64,000 nucleotides of DNA from Ornithodoros turicata. Lineage: Eukaryota; Arthropoda; Arachnida; Ixodida; Argasidae. Location: contig NC_088206.1 of assembly GCF_037126465.1 (NCBI RefSeq), forward strand, positions 26,848,790 to 26,912,789, written 5' to 3'. Below the pieces are notes generated by a model that had not been told where the DNA came from, made no database searches, and saw only the letters and a list, made by a program, of their open reading frames with translations. The translations under genes and the position numbers were made by a program. The number at the start of each line of letters is the position of its first letter. Within the stretch, counting starts at the first letter, position 1. Shown here in pieces: positions 43,487 to 54,367 of the stretch.

Positions 43487-45044
43487 CTATGGCGGGCTAG
43501 GTGACTGGCATGGCCTGCTGCACATTATGCTGACTGAGGATATTTATTTTCCTGAGCACGCATTATCCAGTATTCCTATCCAATTAGTACAAGGTTTAGC
43601 CTCCTTGTCTATTGTCTCTTCAGACGCTATGTCCGTCTCGGATTGTTATGGCGATTCCGGCCTCCAAAGATACACCAGATAAATCCTGTCGTGGGAACGT
43701 CGATATCTAATTCGCCAGACAGCGTAAACACGGGTCAGCACCTTGCAAACAAAGCATTTTATCCCTTATTCCCCAACACATTTAACGACGATGAACAATG
43801 TCCATCTGGGGTCAGCTCGTATTGGGAGGAGCACACTTTTCTTTCATAGTGTTTGCCACCTACAACATGTACCGTGGAACAGTTTTTCAGCACCCTGCGG
43901 AGTATAAGAACCTGGCTTCGTTCCACAATGACTGAGGACCGGCTAAACGCGCTGTGTATGATGAACGGTTCATCGCTAAAGAGTGGGTGGCGACAACACA
44001 TTTGTGGAAAAAGCTATCAACTCTTTTGCGCGAGAAAAGCAAAGGCGCCTACAGTTTCTGTCTAAAGAGTGAGGGACATAGGGAGTGAGGGTAGAGAATT
44101 ATCTTATATACTGATACTGATGTCCATATCTACTGAAAATAAGCCACCACTTGATATTGTCAACTTGTCACAAGTAGACACGGCTGTTTCACCGTGTGTT
44201 CTCGTTTTTGCGAAGTCAACAGAAATGAGATAATCGCAGACGGAAAGGGCAGCAGGAGTGGCGACGGCAAACGTACTATGAAACAGAAAATCAGGAGCGA
44301 GCCTTTGCACGGACAAGGGATTGCGTTGCCGAGAAACGGCAAAACGTAAAAATACCGAAGCATAGGGTTACTGAGCCAAAACAATATAGTTGCGGGCGCA
44401 TTCGACACCCAGAACTAGAGGAATATCCCGTACCTTGAGCACCAGACCGAACACCTCCGCACCCGCCCTGCACTCGCGGCACCCATAACGACCCCCCCCC
44501 CCCCCCTGGAGAAAATCCTAGCGGCGCCCATGCCAGGGGGTGTTAATGTCTATGGGTGTATGCATTGGTAGCTAGCCGACCCATATTGGCCATTCCCAAA
44601 AATTTTACGTTTCACAGTGTTGTTACTGCGGCAAGGGAATATTTGCTTTAGTGCGTCTCATCTCACAGAATGCCTTTTTGTATTGCCAACTCACAGAATG
44701 CCTTACGCAGCAATCGTTCAACGTCCCGGACGACCTATATTTGCACATGAAAACTAAATAAACAACCAGAGAGAAGACCTTGCGCGAGCGCTCGCGACTT
44801 TTGGCGCAGATGGGCTGTTCAACTTTTCAGCCGGCGCGAATCTGTGCTGCAGGAACAGCACGTGGTGGGCTCGCAACAAAAGAGCGTTTGTGAGCCCCAC
44901 AAAAATGTGCCTTTCCGCGTGGCGCGCTGCGAGCGACAGCGCAAAAGCTCGTGCATTTCGCCGCCATCTTGTCCACGGTCGTGACCACGCGCTCCCCATG
45001 CATTTGATTAGGCGCTTGGCACACCAGTCCTTCTAGCCCGCCAT
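43487..45044 (+). mobile_element. hAT element with transposase remnant
   Basis: The ends CTATGGCGGGCTAGGTGACTGG and ATGGCGGGCTAGAAGGACTGG (inverse) are flanked by AGTATAGG at 43479-43486 and 45045-45052. It carries a recognisable hAT transposase C-terminus. Confidence 0.75.
43853..44065 (+). pseudogene. hAT transposase C-terminal (dimerisation) fragment
   Basis: The frame contains TCTVEQFFSTLRSIRTWLRS and TEDRLNALCM. This is the conserved hAT C-terminal dimerisation motif (usually A/TTCERSFSTLRRIKTWLRSTMG...RLNGL). The upstream frame (43700-43850) may hold the preceding helix, but a stop separates them. The remaining catalytic domain is not recognisable, so this is a relic. Confidence 0.8.
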
Positions 45045-46457
45045 AGTATAGGCTGGATCGCGCATAGGGTGCTCCACAGCGTGGTCACCGGCCGCCATAT
45101 TGGTGGGCCCATCGCATCCTGTCGTCTGCATTTAGTTCAAGCGGTGCTGCCCGTATTTTTTAAATTTTCTTTTAAATTAAAGGGCATGTCATGCCAGTTT
45201 GTTGCAGCTTTGAGTACACTTCACGCGGACAGAGAAAGAGGGATAATTTTTCACAGGTAAGCTCTTTATTTTGAAGAAAAATCTGTTTATTCGTATCGCG
45301 TGCATCTGACAACTCGGACTTGTTTGCACTTCGCTGGTGCCATTGCGACTAAGAAAGTATGCGTGTCTGCTCCTACAGATCTCAAGACCATGTATTTTCT
45401 ATAAACAATGCGCTTGTGCTTGCAGGTTCCCCTCACAGTCACTCATCTGTGCCGAAGAACCGGATGCAGAACCTATGCCAATTTGTTCCACTGTTCTTTT
45501 AATCTGTGAGGTACGGTGGAAGCAAATAAACTGCTGTGTTAACCTCGTATGTGCAGTTGCTCCTACAGCGTGTGTGATACGTCATGTGCATGTGCTAAGT
45601 CATGTGATAAGTCATGTGCATGCTCTTCGTGCACAGCGCTTTGAATTTCGGTAATGAAATAGCTGACAGCTGAACAACTGCAAAGCACTCGTGACAATAA
45701 CGTTATTTTAAGATGAGGAATGGGGAGTTTCATTGCTAACGTCTATACCCCACCTCATTGCTGGTGGCGATATGGTGAATAAAATAACGAGCCCCTTCAG
45801 AATAAAGATCGAGGTCTTATTGTAGCACACACACACAGACGCTCGTAGAACATAATACGATAATGGAAAAAGTTAAACAAGAACCGTACAATACCAAATC
45901 ACATAATAACGAACGAGAACCGCGGAACACCACACGAAAACCGAACAACAAACGAAAACAAACAAAAAATATAAACACGGAGGTACCTTACAATAACAGA
46001 CAGTGTGAAACCTTTCTGAGTAAAAATAATTAACTTTATAGGTTGACATTCACCAAATTCACCTTCGTGCATACAGCGCCCTGTGCACGACAGTTACGAC
46101 CCCCAATTCGGAATACATGCAGCGGAGAAGAAAAAGAAGGCAATTACCATTAAGAACTAGAGGAACACGGCTGAAGCACGTTTGGAATACACCAGCACAC
46201 TGATTCCTAAGAAAGATGCGTGCTAATCAGCAATGAGGAGCGTTTAAAGCGCAATAAATACTCCAAATCAAATCGCTTCCCATTGTTTCCTATGGGAGCA
46301 GCTGGCGCCAGTGGGCCCTCCAACATGGCGACCGGTTGCCGCACCTCTCTCCCACGAGCACCTCTCCTATGCGCGATCCAGTCTTTATACGCTTTATACA
46401 TAGAGATCAGTGGTACGCGCTACCCCGGTGTTTTTGCTCAAACAAATTGGCGACACG

Positions 46458-47430
46458 TCTGAGTACGTGTAGATACTTTTTGTGTACCTTGAGGAAATAT
46501 TAGATACATTTTCAAAAATGCTCTTCTAATTGTAACTTAATTACTTTTGTCAGTAACTTGTATCAGTCTTTTTGAGTATTTTTCGAGTAAAAACGACGAA
46601 ACATCACCACCGAGCAGGAGGTGGCGCGAAGGGCGCGCCGACACTAGGGATCCTCCATGCGCTTTGCGATGCGATGCTGCAGCAACCCGCCGAGGCTCCC
46701 TTGCCGATACCAGGCACGAGTGGCACGAGCTCCACTCCTCCTCGCCCTTTCTGCACGTGCTCACGCCCTCACACTCGCATGTGACATTCCTTGTTCCTTG
46801 CCACTCTCTTGGCGGCCTTGGCGGTAGTGAAGAGGATGGCCGAGTTTGAATGCGTCGACGCCACCTCACCTTTATACTTCAGTGGTGTGTTGTCTTTGCA
46901 GAGCATAGATAGTGCTGTGCTGCACATTTTTTTGCTTGTGTGATGTACTGTATTCATTGTATACATTTCATATAATTTACCCACTAGAATCGCAGTCTCA
47001 CAGAGAACTAGTCGGGGCATAAGATATTCTGTCCATTGATCTGATGGCCATGCGAAACGCAGTGAGATTTTTTTTTTTTTTTGCAATTAAAATGTTTATT
47101 TGTTGTTCAGTGAGCCAATTTTTGTCCCTATCTCAGTTACCCCCAGTTTAGGCGTTCCTTTCAATGTTTTGCCTGCAATTACGTACGATTACCCAAGAAG
47201 GGGATGTCTCTGTGGATCTAGAGTGATGCCTACTGTGGGGCGAGAGATATGGTCTGCGTACAGAATTGCAAAAAGTAACTCCACCCGTACTCGGATACTT
47301 TTCCAAGATATTTGTAACTGTATCTCAGTATTTTTTCCTGTCAGTAACTCTAACTGTAACTTAATTACTTTTGAAGCTGAGTATCTGTAACTGTAACTTA
47401 TTTACATTTGAAAAGTAACTAACAACCCTG
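46458..47430. mobile_element. TAAC-rich hAT element
   Basis: The right end, read inversely, is CAGGGTTGTTAGTTACTTTT; the left end is TCTGAGTACGTGTAGATAC. The flanks GCGACACG (46450-46457) and GCGACAGG (47431-47438) match at seven of eight positions. Both ends are rich in GTAACT. The interior near 46600-47090 has no recognised coding region. Confidence 0.65.
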
Positions 47431-47438
47431 GCGACAGG

Positions 47439-47927
47439 CCATCGGAGGCTTCGGAACCATCGAGCTTCACGCTCCCTCACCACACGTTTTGTTCTGAGTA
47501 CCTGTTCTTTGTCGTTCGGACTTGATGGGAGAGACGCCAGCGGTTTTCAAAACCGGCGCGCGGCACTCCGTCGATGAAGATCCTTGGTGTGTTCCCTGGA
47601 CATTGTCAGGATCGGACGGTTTCGTTATCACATTGCTGGTGTAGTTTACGAGGAGACTATACAGGTGCTCCCTCAAAGTGCGCATGTCTCTGTGGAAATT
47701 GTTGAGAACTATCTCGCGATTCGCCGACATCCGTTCATCCTGTTCTGGAGGAGTGTTTTCCGAATGGGATTGAACTCTCGCAATGATCTCCTTTTGCGAT
47801 CTGACTATGTTCAGAAACCCGTCGACCCCAGCGTCCTTCTCAAGCCTTCTGATGGGACTGCAGCCTTTCGAGAATACCGCCGTTTAGGTCATCCAGGAGA
47901 AACTTGGTCGATGCAGTCGCATCGCAC
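47439..47927 (-). other. Undefined sequence, possibly part of the split LINE
   Basis: A minus-strand frame (47467-47730) reads like a coiled-coil-rich protein (VLNNFHRDMRTLREHLYSLL) but I cannot name it. Its continuation beyond the 47930-49349 insertion may lie at 49352-49680. Confidence 0.25.
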
Positions 47928-47929
47928 TA

Positions 47930-49349
47930 CACTCTAAATCTTTTTACACCTTAAAGGGTGTAAACCCAAATGTGCAGGGCACGCACCTTTTAAGGTGTAG
48001 TTTAACACCGTCAACATTGTTAGTGTGTAATCATGTGGAAGGGCGTAATTCTCAACGGCGAATACGACAATACGCAGAAAAGTTGTCAGCTTGATGCGAA
48101 AAATCTTTTTTCGCATCGAGCTGACAACACTTTCTGGGCATATGCCCAGGATCATCTGGGAATGAAGTGTATTTGTATGTCATTTTGATAATCACCAAAT
48201 GAACATATCTATAAAAAGTTTCACTGCATCTAAAGTATTCAGTAAAAGTTGCTCTGCTCATGCAGCATATGGTGGTATGGCATGGAGGATGGTAATTGGT
48301 GAACTCTAATGCGATCAACTATGTTAAGGAAATATATACGGCTATGCATAGGCAACTCAAGAATAGCCAATTCACCAGGACACACTTCAATGAGCTATAT
48401 GAAAAATGGTATGCATGGCCTGTTATATGCTCTGAATTGTTTGCTCGGCTTTGTTGTTTTTTTTTACTGAAAATTGATGGAAGAAGAGAGGTGTCACTTG
48501 AACAGGTACCAGAATGTCACATAAGAAAGCTTCTGTCAGAAGGGTCACGATTGATAGCTTTGCAGTTTCAGCAAGTTGTGTAATTGTAAAAGAAATTGCT
48601 GAAAATGACTTCCCGGTATTTTCAGAGATCTTAGGAATATATGTTGTAAATTGTCAGATTATTTTTATTGCCCTGTGTTTAACCACCGTTGAATGCGATT
48701 GCCACTTGCATGTCCATGTGGTAACTACCACTCAGGAATCCACTGTTTTGAAAAATTGAAAGAGCGTTTCACCTGACGTACTGAACCTGCACAAACTCCC
48801 GGATGGCAGGCGCGTTATCAATCCATGTCATGCGCTTCCGTAGTGTGCCTTACTTATGCCAACTCATGTGACGCGCTCTCTGATTCCCTGTGTTATTTCT
48901 TAACTGGCGTCAATCTCTCCTTAGTGTGCCTGAATTAATCCACGCCTGGCTGTTAATCATGCAATGTGTTTATTATTTCGTCATGTCGTGCGTTCTTCTA
49001 GTGTTTCGTAAGTAATTTTATGTAATGTGGAAAACCTGCCCACTTCATCGTCAAAATATAATTGTTGTTGTTGTTGTTACGTAATGCGCTCCTTCCCCTG
49101 TCATGTCTGCAGTACTCGATCTCCTTTCAGTGAACAAAGTAAATGTATGTTCAAGATTCAAACACATCCTAGAATATACCCTGTATCACACCCTCACCGA
49201 GATTTTCCAGATAAGGGTGTAATACACCATTCTTACACCCTCAAGAGCTCTCAAACATATTTTTGGGGTGCACAAAGGATGTATTACTCCTGTGTACAAC
49301 CATTTTACACCCATTTTACACCTTTAGAGGTGTGAAAAGATTTAGAGTG
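47930..49349. mobile_element. CACT-terminated DNA element
   Basis: The ends CACTCTAAATCTTTTTACACC and CACTCTAAATCTTTTCACACC (inverse) are near identical for 21 bp and flanked by TA. Subterminal arrays of TTACACC/GGTGTAA lie at both ends (47945-48010, 49185-49335). A 23-bp hairpin (GTTGTCAGCTTGATGCGAAAA) lies at 48082-48131. CACT ends suggest CACTA/CMC-type elements. No transposase was recognised. Confidence 0.7.
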
Positions 49350-49680
49350 TACTGGACATTACTGCTTCTGTGCACGTCGTCCTCACGGGGTGACGCAATC
49401 ATGCTGTTCAGGCACATCTCTGAACCACTTCTTGCCGGCTGCTCTGAAAATAAGGTGTGCGAATAACCCATACCTGAGCCCGTCGCAGTTTTGTGCTCGT
49501 CTTGGACGAGATTCCTAGAGCTATGTGGCTTCATCTCAGCATCTTCAATTTCATGTGTGCCCGCTTCAGACACAGGGGGGGGCTGCTTCACTCTTTGGAC
49601 TCTCGGGAAAGTCTGCCGGGACACTTATGGAACCTTTCTCACTGACGGCGAAGCCTTCGGACGCCGAGAACATCGATGTA

Positions 49681-50819
49681 CGAGGTAGGTTCCATAAGTT
49701 TCCGGCCCGACCAACTTTGAATAGTCATAGAGGCGAAACAAGTGTATCACTTTTCGACATAATCACCCTTAACTTCGATGCACTTTTGACACCTTTCAAC
49801 CAGCATTCTTATACCCCTGAAAGAATCGTCCGAAGTTTTGTCCGCAAAATGCTGGAAAACTGCCTCTTGCACGTCACTATCGTTTTGAAATCTCCGTCCT
49901 CTGACATCCCTCCTCAAGTTTGAGAACAGGAAGTAGTCACTCGGTGCCAAGTCTGGACTGTAGGGTGGGTGGTGGATTTCTTCGAAGCCGCACTCCTTCA
50001 GTGCAGCCTTGGCAACAGAAGCCGTGTGGACAGGGGCATTGTCCTGGAGCAACCGGACACCTCAACTCACTCAACCTGCCGCGCCTCTTTTCCTTGATGG
50101 CGTCTCGCAGTCGGTGCACGAGTGAAGCATAATAAGTCGCATGCACTCTGGTGTTCCTCTCTATGAAGTCGATGAGGAGGATCCCGCGACAATCCCAAAA
50201 TATTGTTGCCATGATCTTCTTTGTGGATTGTGTGACCTTGGCTTTTCTTGGGGGTGCTTCTTCTGGTTTGCGCCATTCCATCGACTCCTTTTTCGAAAGG
50301 GGATCATAGTAGAGCACCATAGTCTCATCCCCTGTGACAACTGACTTCAATATTTCTTCTTCGTTCTCTTGACAGAGCTCCAAAAACTCTTTGGCAGAGA
50401 CGACGCGCTGTTGCTTTTGAACTGACGAGAGAAGTCGTGGCACCCATCTCGCACTGACCTTTTTCATGTGAAGGCCCTCGCCGATGGTGCGAAAAACCCC
50501 AGTCTTAGCCCAGTCTTTTACCGTTGTGTACGATGGAGAGGCTTCCCTGTACACGTTGTCCAGTCGAGCTTTAATTTCTTTAGGCGAAAGTCCCTCTTTT
50601 GTCAAGAACTTTATCACAGCGCGCTATTCGATTTTTTCAGTTTTAACTGAAAAGTGCACCCTGGCTGTTGGAAATGCCGCTCTCCGACCGACAAAAGCAT
50701 GGAGAGGGTTGAGGGTGGAGCTCTGGCCCTCCAACAGATGGCGCCACGCGTCGTTAATCGCATTTTCAAATTCGCGCGCATTTTCTACCTCAGGCCGGAA
50801 ACTTATGGAACCACCCTCG
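49681..50819 (-). mobile_element. mariner element with degenerate transposase
   Basis: The ends CGAGGTAGGTTCCATAAG and CGAGGGTGGTTCCATAAG (inverse) continue TTTCCGGCC in both and are flanked by TA (49679-49680, 50820-50821). At 1139 bp it is somewhat shorter than the usual 1.3 kb. Confidence 0.9.
49747..50650 (-). pseudogene. mariner transposase
   Basis: The N-terminal helix-turn-helix part (VIKFLTKEGLSPKEIKARL, YTTVKDWAK) is preceded by an in-frame stop at about 50635. The catalytic blocks VTGDETMV...SMEWR, LQDNAPVHTA and YSPDLAPSDYF give the D-D34-D set of mariner. A frameshift near 50055 separates the first from the second Asp block. It is therefore inactive. Confidence 0.9.
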
Positions 50820-51026
50820 TATCATTACCATCACGCCTTGTCGAGTCTAACGTAGACCACTCGGGGAGGTTCACCATGATGAACCGATAACCTTCGTGTT
50901 CGGACACATTTCCGGAAAGTTGAGTCAACGTGTCTTTCACATTTGCTCCAGTGTCTTCAACGACATCGGTCCTGTCGAAGTTGAAGTCCTGTTGAACTTC
51001 GTCGTAGCGAGCTCAAAGTTTCGACG

Positions 51027-51470
51027 TTATATCTTCATTTTTCGTGAACATGACGCCTTGTCCTCGATTACAGCGTTGCTCATTGCCTCTTGAGCATCAC
51101 CAGGCTTCGCAGCAAAACGTGAGTCTTCAGTGTTGCTGGCTTCAGTGTCAGCTCGCGTCACAACAATGTTGGAGCCTACGATCTCTGCTCTATACCGGGC
51201 TCTATTCTCGGGCTCTGGTTGTTCCTTCGGAATGGAGGTCACTGCAGAAACGCTATTAAGCATCGAGTGAATTGTCTTGTCTCCAAGGTCAAGCTTGCTC
51301 CCAGTATCGAAGTCCTTTAAAACAGTCGAGCTATAGACTCGAGATCTATTTCGAAAGAACGGCCCTTTGCCAGACGTTTTCGACCAAAACATAGGAAGCT
51401 CCATCATACGTGGCCGATACACCATGTCGCAGTCTTCATAACTCACCGAAGAGCGCGTCCGACGTCCTTC
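51027..51470 (-). pseudogene. Probable C-terminal region of the Tx1/L1-like LINE
   Basis: This 139-aa minus-strand frame follows the RT of the LINE at 51471-52771. Between them, a broken frame reads like the region after the RT in L1/Tx1-type elements (CRRIEQLCFQFI, then a GGL-ISDL type segment at about 51540). The frame itself (YRPRMMELPMFWSKTSGKGP...) is not recognised on its own. Confidence 0.35.
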
Positions 51471-52771
51471 CCATCCAACATCCTATATTCCATTTAAAGC
51501 ATATGCGGTGACAATTGTTTCAGATCAGAAATCTGTAGGCCCCCCAATTTCAATAGGTAGCTTCATTTTTCCTTGCGCTACCCATTGCGTTTTCCCATCC
51601 CGAATAAACTGAAAGCAAAGTTGCTCAATCCTACGGCATATTTCAGGAGGTTAAGCGACAGGAAAAAGGTACGCGCATTTCGGTATCATAATTATTTTGA
51701 CAATCTGCGCTCGAGGTGTCGGTGGCGTTCCCGGTTCAACATACTCTTCCTTTAATTTTTCCAGGTTTTCATTGTTGTCTGAAACCCCGTCCTTCTTAAA
51801 CCACCTAAATATATCAATGCTGATTTCTTTCTGTTTATTTTCGCCACACTCATTGTCCCATATCCTTCCATTACTTCCACAGCTTTCTCAACTTCCCTTT
51901 CGCCTTGAACTACCATAGTGAGATCATCTGCGTAGGTCACTAGGGTTTTGCACTGTACAGCCCCAGGTGACCCAACCGCTTTCACTGCCTCATATTGGTT
52001 CAGCTCTTGTAGTAACCTATCAAAGGCTAACACATACAGCAGGGGAGGAAGGGGGCAACCTTGCCTTACTCCTCTTTTGACCTGATGAGTAGCCTGCCCC
52101 TGGTGTTTTCATACCTGGCTCCTATTGTGTTTATTATTGGATTTTCCGCCCCAGTTCCTTGTAATATTTCTCTTAAATATGCGTGTTTAAGCCGGTCAAG
52201 TGCCTTTTCTTGGTCCAAGGTCATGGGAATACTTGTTGGATTGGATATGAAAGAAAAATATGGAGAGGTTAGTCCCGGCCCAGTCAGGACTGGCTACTCC
52301 AAAACGCGTTAGTGGGTGGAGCAATAGAGCCAGAAAAGAAGAGGAAAAAATAAAATGTAAAATAAAATAATAAACAAACAGGGAATACTTCTTATTCTCC
52401 TTTCGCTTGTCCATTCTATAACATCTCTTAGCTCCCATATCTTCGTTTGGATTCTTCGACCTTTTACTGCAGCATCCTGTGATGGTGACACCAACTCTTC
52501 CATATTTCCTTGTATTCGGCCCGCAACTGCCCTGGCTAATATGTCATCATCTAAATTTAACAACGTTATCGGTCTCCAGGCGCCCAACTCCTCCTTACGC
52601 ACAGCAGAGTGACTGTTCCTTCTAGGAAGGTTTCTGAAAATGAACCTTTCTGAAGTGCTCCACTAAGCACCTTCACCAAAGAGAGGCCTAGGACGTTCCA
52701 ATAACGTTTGTAAAATTCTGCCGGAAACCCGTCAGGTCCCGGCGACTTTCCACTCTTCAGGCTTCTAACCG
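51471..52771 (-). pseudogene. Tx1/L1-like LINE reverse transcriptase
   Basis: On the minus strand, in order: KSGKSPGPDGFPAEFYKRY (about 52740-52690), then after a frame change WRPITLLNLDDDILARA, AAVKGRRIQTKIWELRDVI and VTYADDLTMVV (about 51930). These are the RT blocks of L1/Tx1-type non-LTR elements, with catalytic YADD. Stops and frameshifts occur between the blocks. The upstream part is cut by the insertion at 52772 and resumes at 53732. Confidence 0.8.
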
Positions 52772-53731
52772 CCCAGTAAACCAAACATGTCCCAAGGATA
52801 TCCTGGGGAAGAACTGAATTTGACATTTGGATATCCCAGGGATGTTCGTGAACGTCCCGTTTACGTCCGTGCGACGTCCCTGGGAACAAACTTTCTTCCT
52901 CATTTTGCAGTCCTGGGGACATCCTATGAACGTCTCCGTTGGATACCTGGATGTGAATGGGACGTTTACCGTTTCATATCAAATTAGCTTGTATGCTGAG
53001 CACTATGCATTATTTATTAAGTTTTTGTTATCTGTCCACGTTTTAGAAATAGTTTTGGATAAATAATCGACATCTTTTATTTGAGAACGGTATGCAACCG
53101 CTGTATACAGCTATGGATACAGCACTTATCGGCAACGCCACGTGACCTTGCGTATCCTATTGTTGTTATGGGAGACCGCTTGCACTCGCACATACACACA
53201 TATGCGATATCGAGTGAGCACTACCTACGGAGGCCTGTGGTGGCCTCTTTTGGCGTACTGGATGGAGCATATACTGAAATGAGAGTTGTAGGAGTACGTT
53301 CAGTAAGTGTAAAGCACGGTGAACTACGATTGTAACGGTGAAGACGTCTTGGGAACTAATTAGTTCGTGTGCCAACAACGCCGAAGCATAACCGTTGATA
53401 CTTTTGGTGTCCCTTTCTCACAAACATTGTGTTTTTAATTCAAACTATCTTCCATGATGTGATTACTCTGCAAATAAAGGTCTAAACGCAAAATGTTTCT
53501 CGCTTTGCTTACGTCACTCCAGTAAGCGTCACGTGTCCCAGATATGTGCGCAAAATGCAACGCGGTGGGGCAATTCTTTTTACATCCTGCAGATGTCCCT
53601 GGGAGATACAATGTCGGACGATTTTCAACGTCACATTGTGGACGTCCAAATAACGTCTGGTGGACTTCCTGGACATAGGTGACGTGTGCGACTTTTCTGG
53701 GACGTCCCTGGGATATTTCTGGTTTACTGGG
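52772..53731. mobile_element. CCCAG-terminated element splitting the LINE
   Basis: The ends CCCAGTAAACCAAACATGTCC and CCCAGTAAACCAGAAATATCC (inverse) are flanked by CG (52770-52771, 53732-53733). Many GGGACGT/ACGTCCC motifs fill the ends (for example 52845-52885, 53590-53715). No transposase is present. It is related at its ends to the element at 25288. Confidence 0.8.
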
Positions 53732-53950
53732 CGCCTGCTGTACCTCTTTGCAGCAAAGTTCTATGCCTTTTCTTGGCTTTCCCCCACAAAAGGAATCACC
53801 TGCCGTAAGTCCATTCTCAAACATGTTGGTTCAGAATTCCCGTGCCAGGCAAGAGTGATTCCGCTGTATACATGTATACATGGCTTGCACGTGACGTCAC
53901 ACCGTAGCTTTGCCAGTGCTTTTTCCCTCTTTCTGGGAAACATCTTAGTT
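53732..53950 (-). pseudogene. LINE, part upstream of RT
   Basis: This is the minus-strand continuation of the Tx1/L1-like LINE beyond the insertion. Only a short open stretch (GIELCCKEVQQA) precedes the RT, and it is not diagnostic alone. Confidence 0.3.
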
Positions 53951-54130
53951 AAATAACTACATCTAGTAGTTGTAAAGTACTTTTAACTAGTGCGGCTGTG
54001 ATGTAGTTACACTAGTAGTTAAACTATAATTTGACGCAGTTGTTAGAGTACTAAAAAAGTAGTTAGAGCACACCTCTGCGCCTCTGGTGCTTCGTGCTGC
54101 GCATGGTGCCGCGGCGGCCGCGGCTGGCAA
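53951..54130. repeat. TAGTTA-rich repeat remnant
   Basis: Repeats of ACTAGTAGTT/AACTACTAG at 53955-54070 resemble one end of a hAT-like element. No partner end or duplication was found. Confidence 0.35.
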
Positions 54131-54367
54131 CACTGTTAAAAGGCCATCATGGTGGATTTACTGTTTCCGTGTCTGTTTTGTTACGATCGTAACTGCTTTA
54201 CAAAGTATATTTTATGAGTACGCTTGGCTGGGATAGCTGGACTCTGCTGAACTTACGTCTACACATGGGAGCGATGAGCAGCGAGGCTCTCTTCGTGGCT
54301 TTTCTACGTTTGCCAAACCCTAGTGAGCATTGAAATAGCATCGTTGGCTGGAGATCGATTATCCGGT
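54131..54367 (+). promoter_or_regulatory. Probable RYBP 5' UTR/promoter-proximal region
   Basis: This is the stretch between the last repeat debris and the RYBP start codon. It contains GCCATCATGG at 54143-54152, matching the GCCAT core of YY1/Pho sites. No TATA box is evident and the transcription start is unknown. Confidence 0.35.

Larger units (their letters stand above)
43466..46412. mobile_element. 8-bp-TSD DNA element, interrupted by a hAT
   Basis: The ends CACTGATCTCTATAGTATA and CACTGATCTCTATGTATAA (inverse) are flanked by GTACGCGC at 43458-43465 and 46413-46420. Further inside, GGATCGCGCATAGG and CCGCCATATTGG/CGCCATGTTGG also correspond inversely. The element's own sequence is 43466-43486 plus 45045-46412. 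No transposase of its own was seen. Confidence 0.75.

Noticed and set aside
44754..45024. Promoter or first exon of a gene (GC-rich, GCCGCCATCTTG motif)
   Set aside because: It falls at the end of the 43487-45044 hAT element and no splice-joined coding exon was found.
46537..46869. Overlapping open frames on both strands as genes
   Set aside because: They sit inside a hAT element, mirror each other on opposite strands and show no domain.
48082..48131. MicroRNA precursor
   Set aside because: The hairpin lies inside a DNA transposon and has perfect short arms with a 3-base loop; no evidence for a conserved mature sequence.
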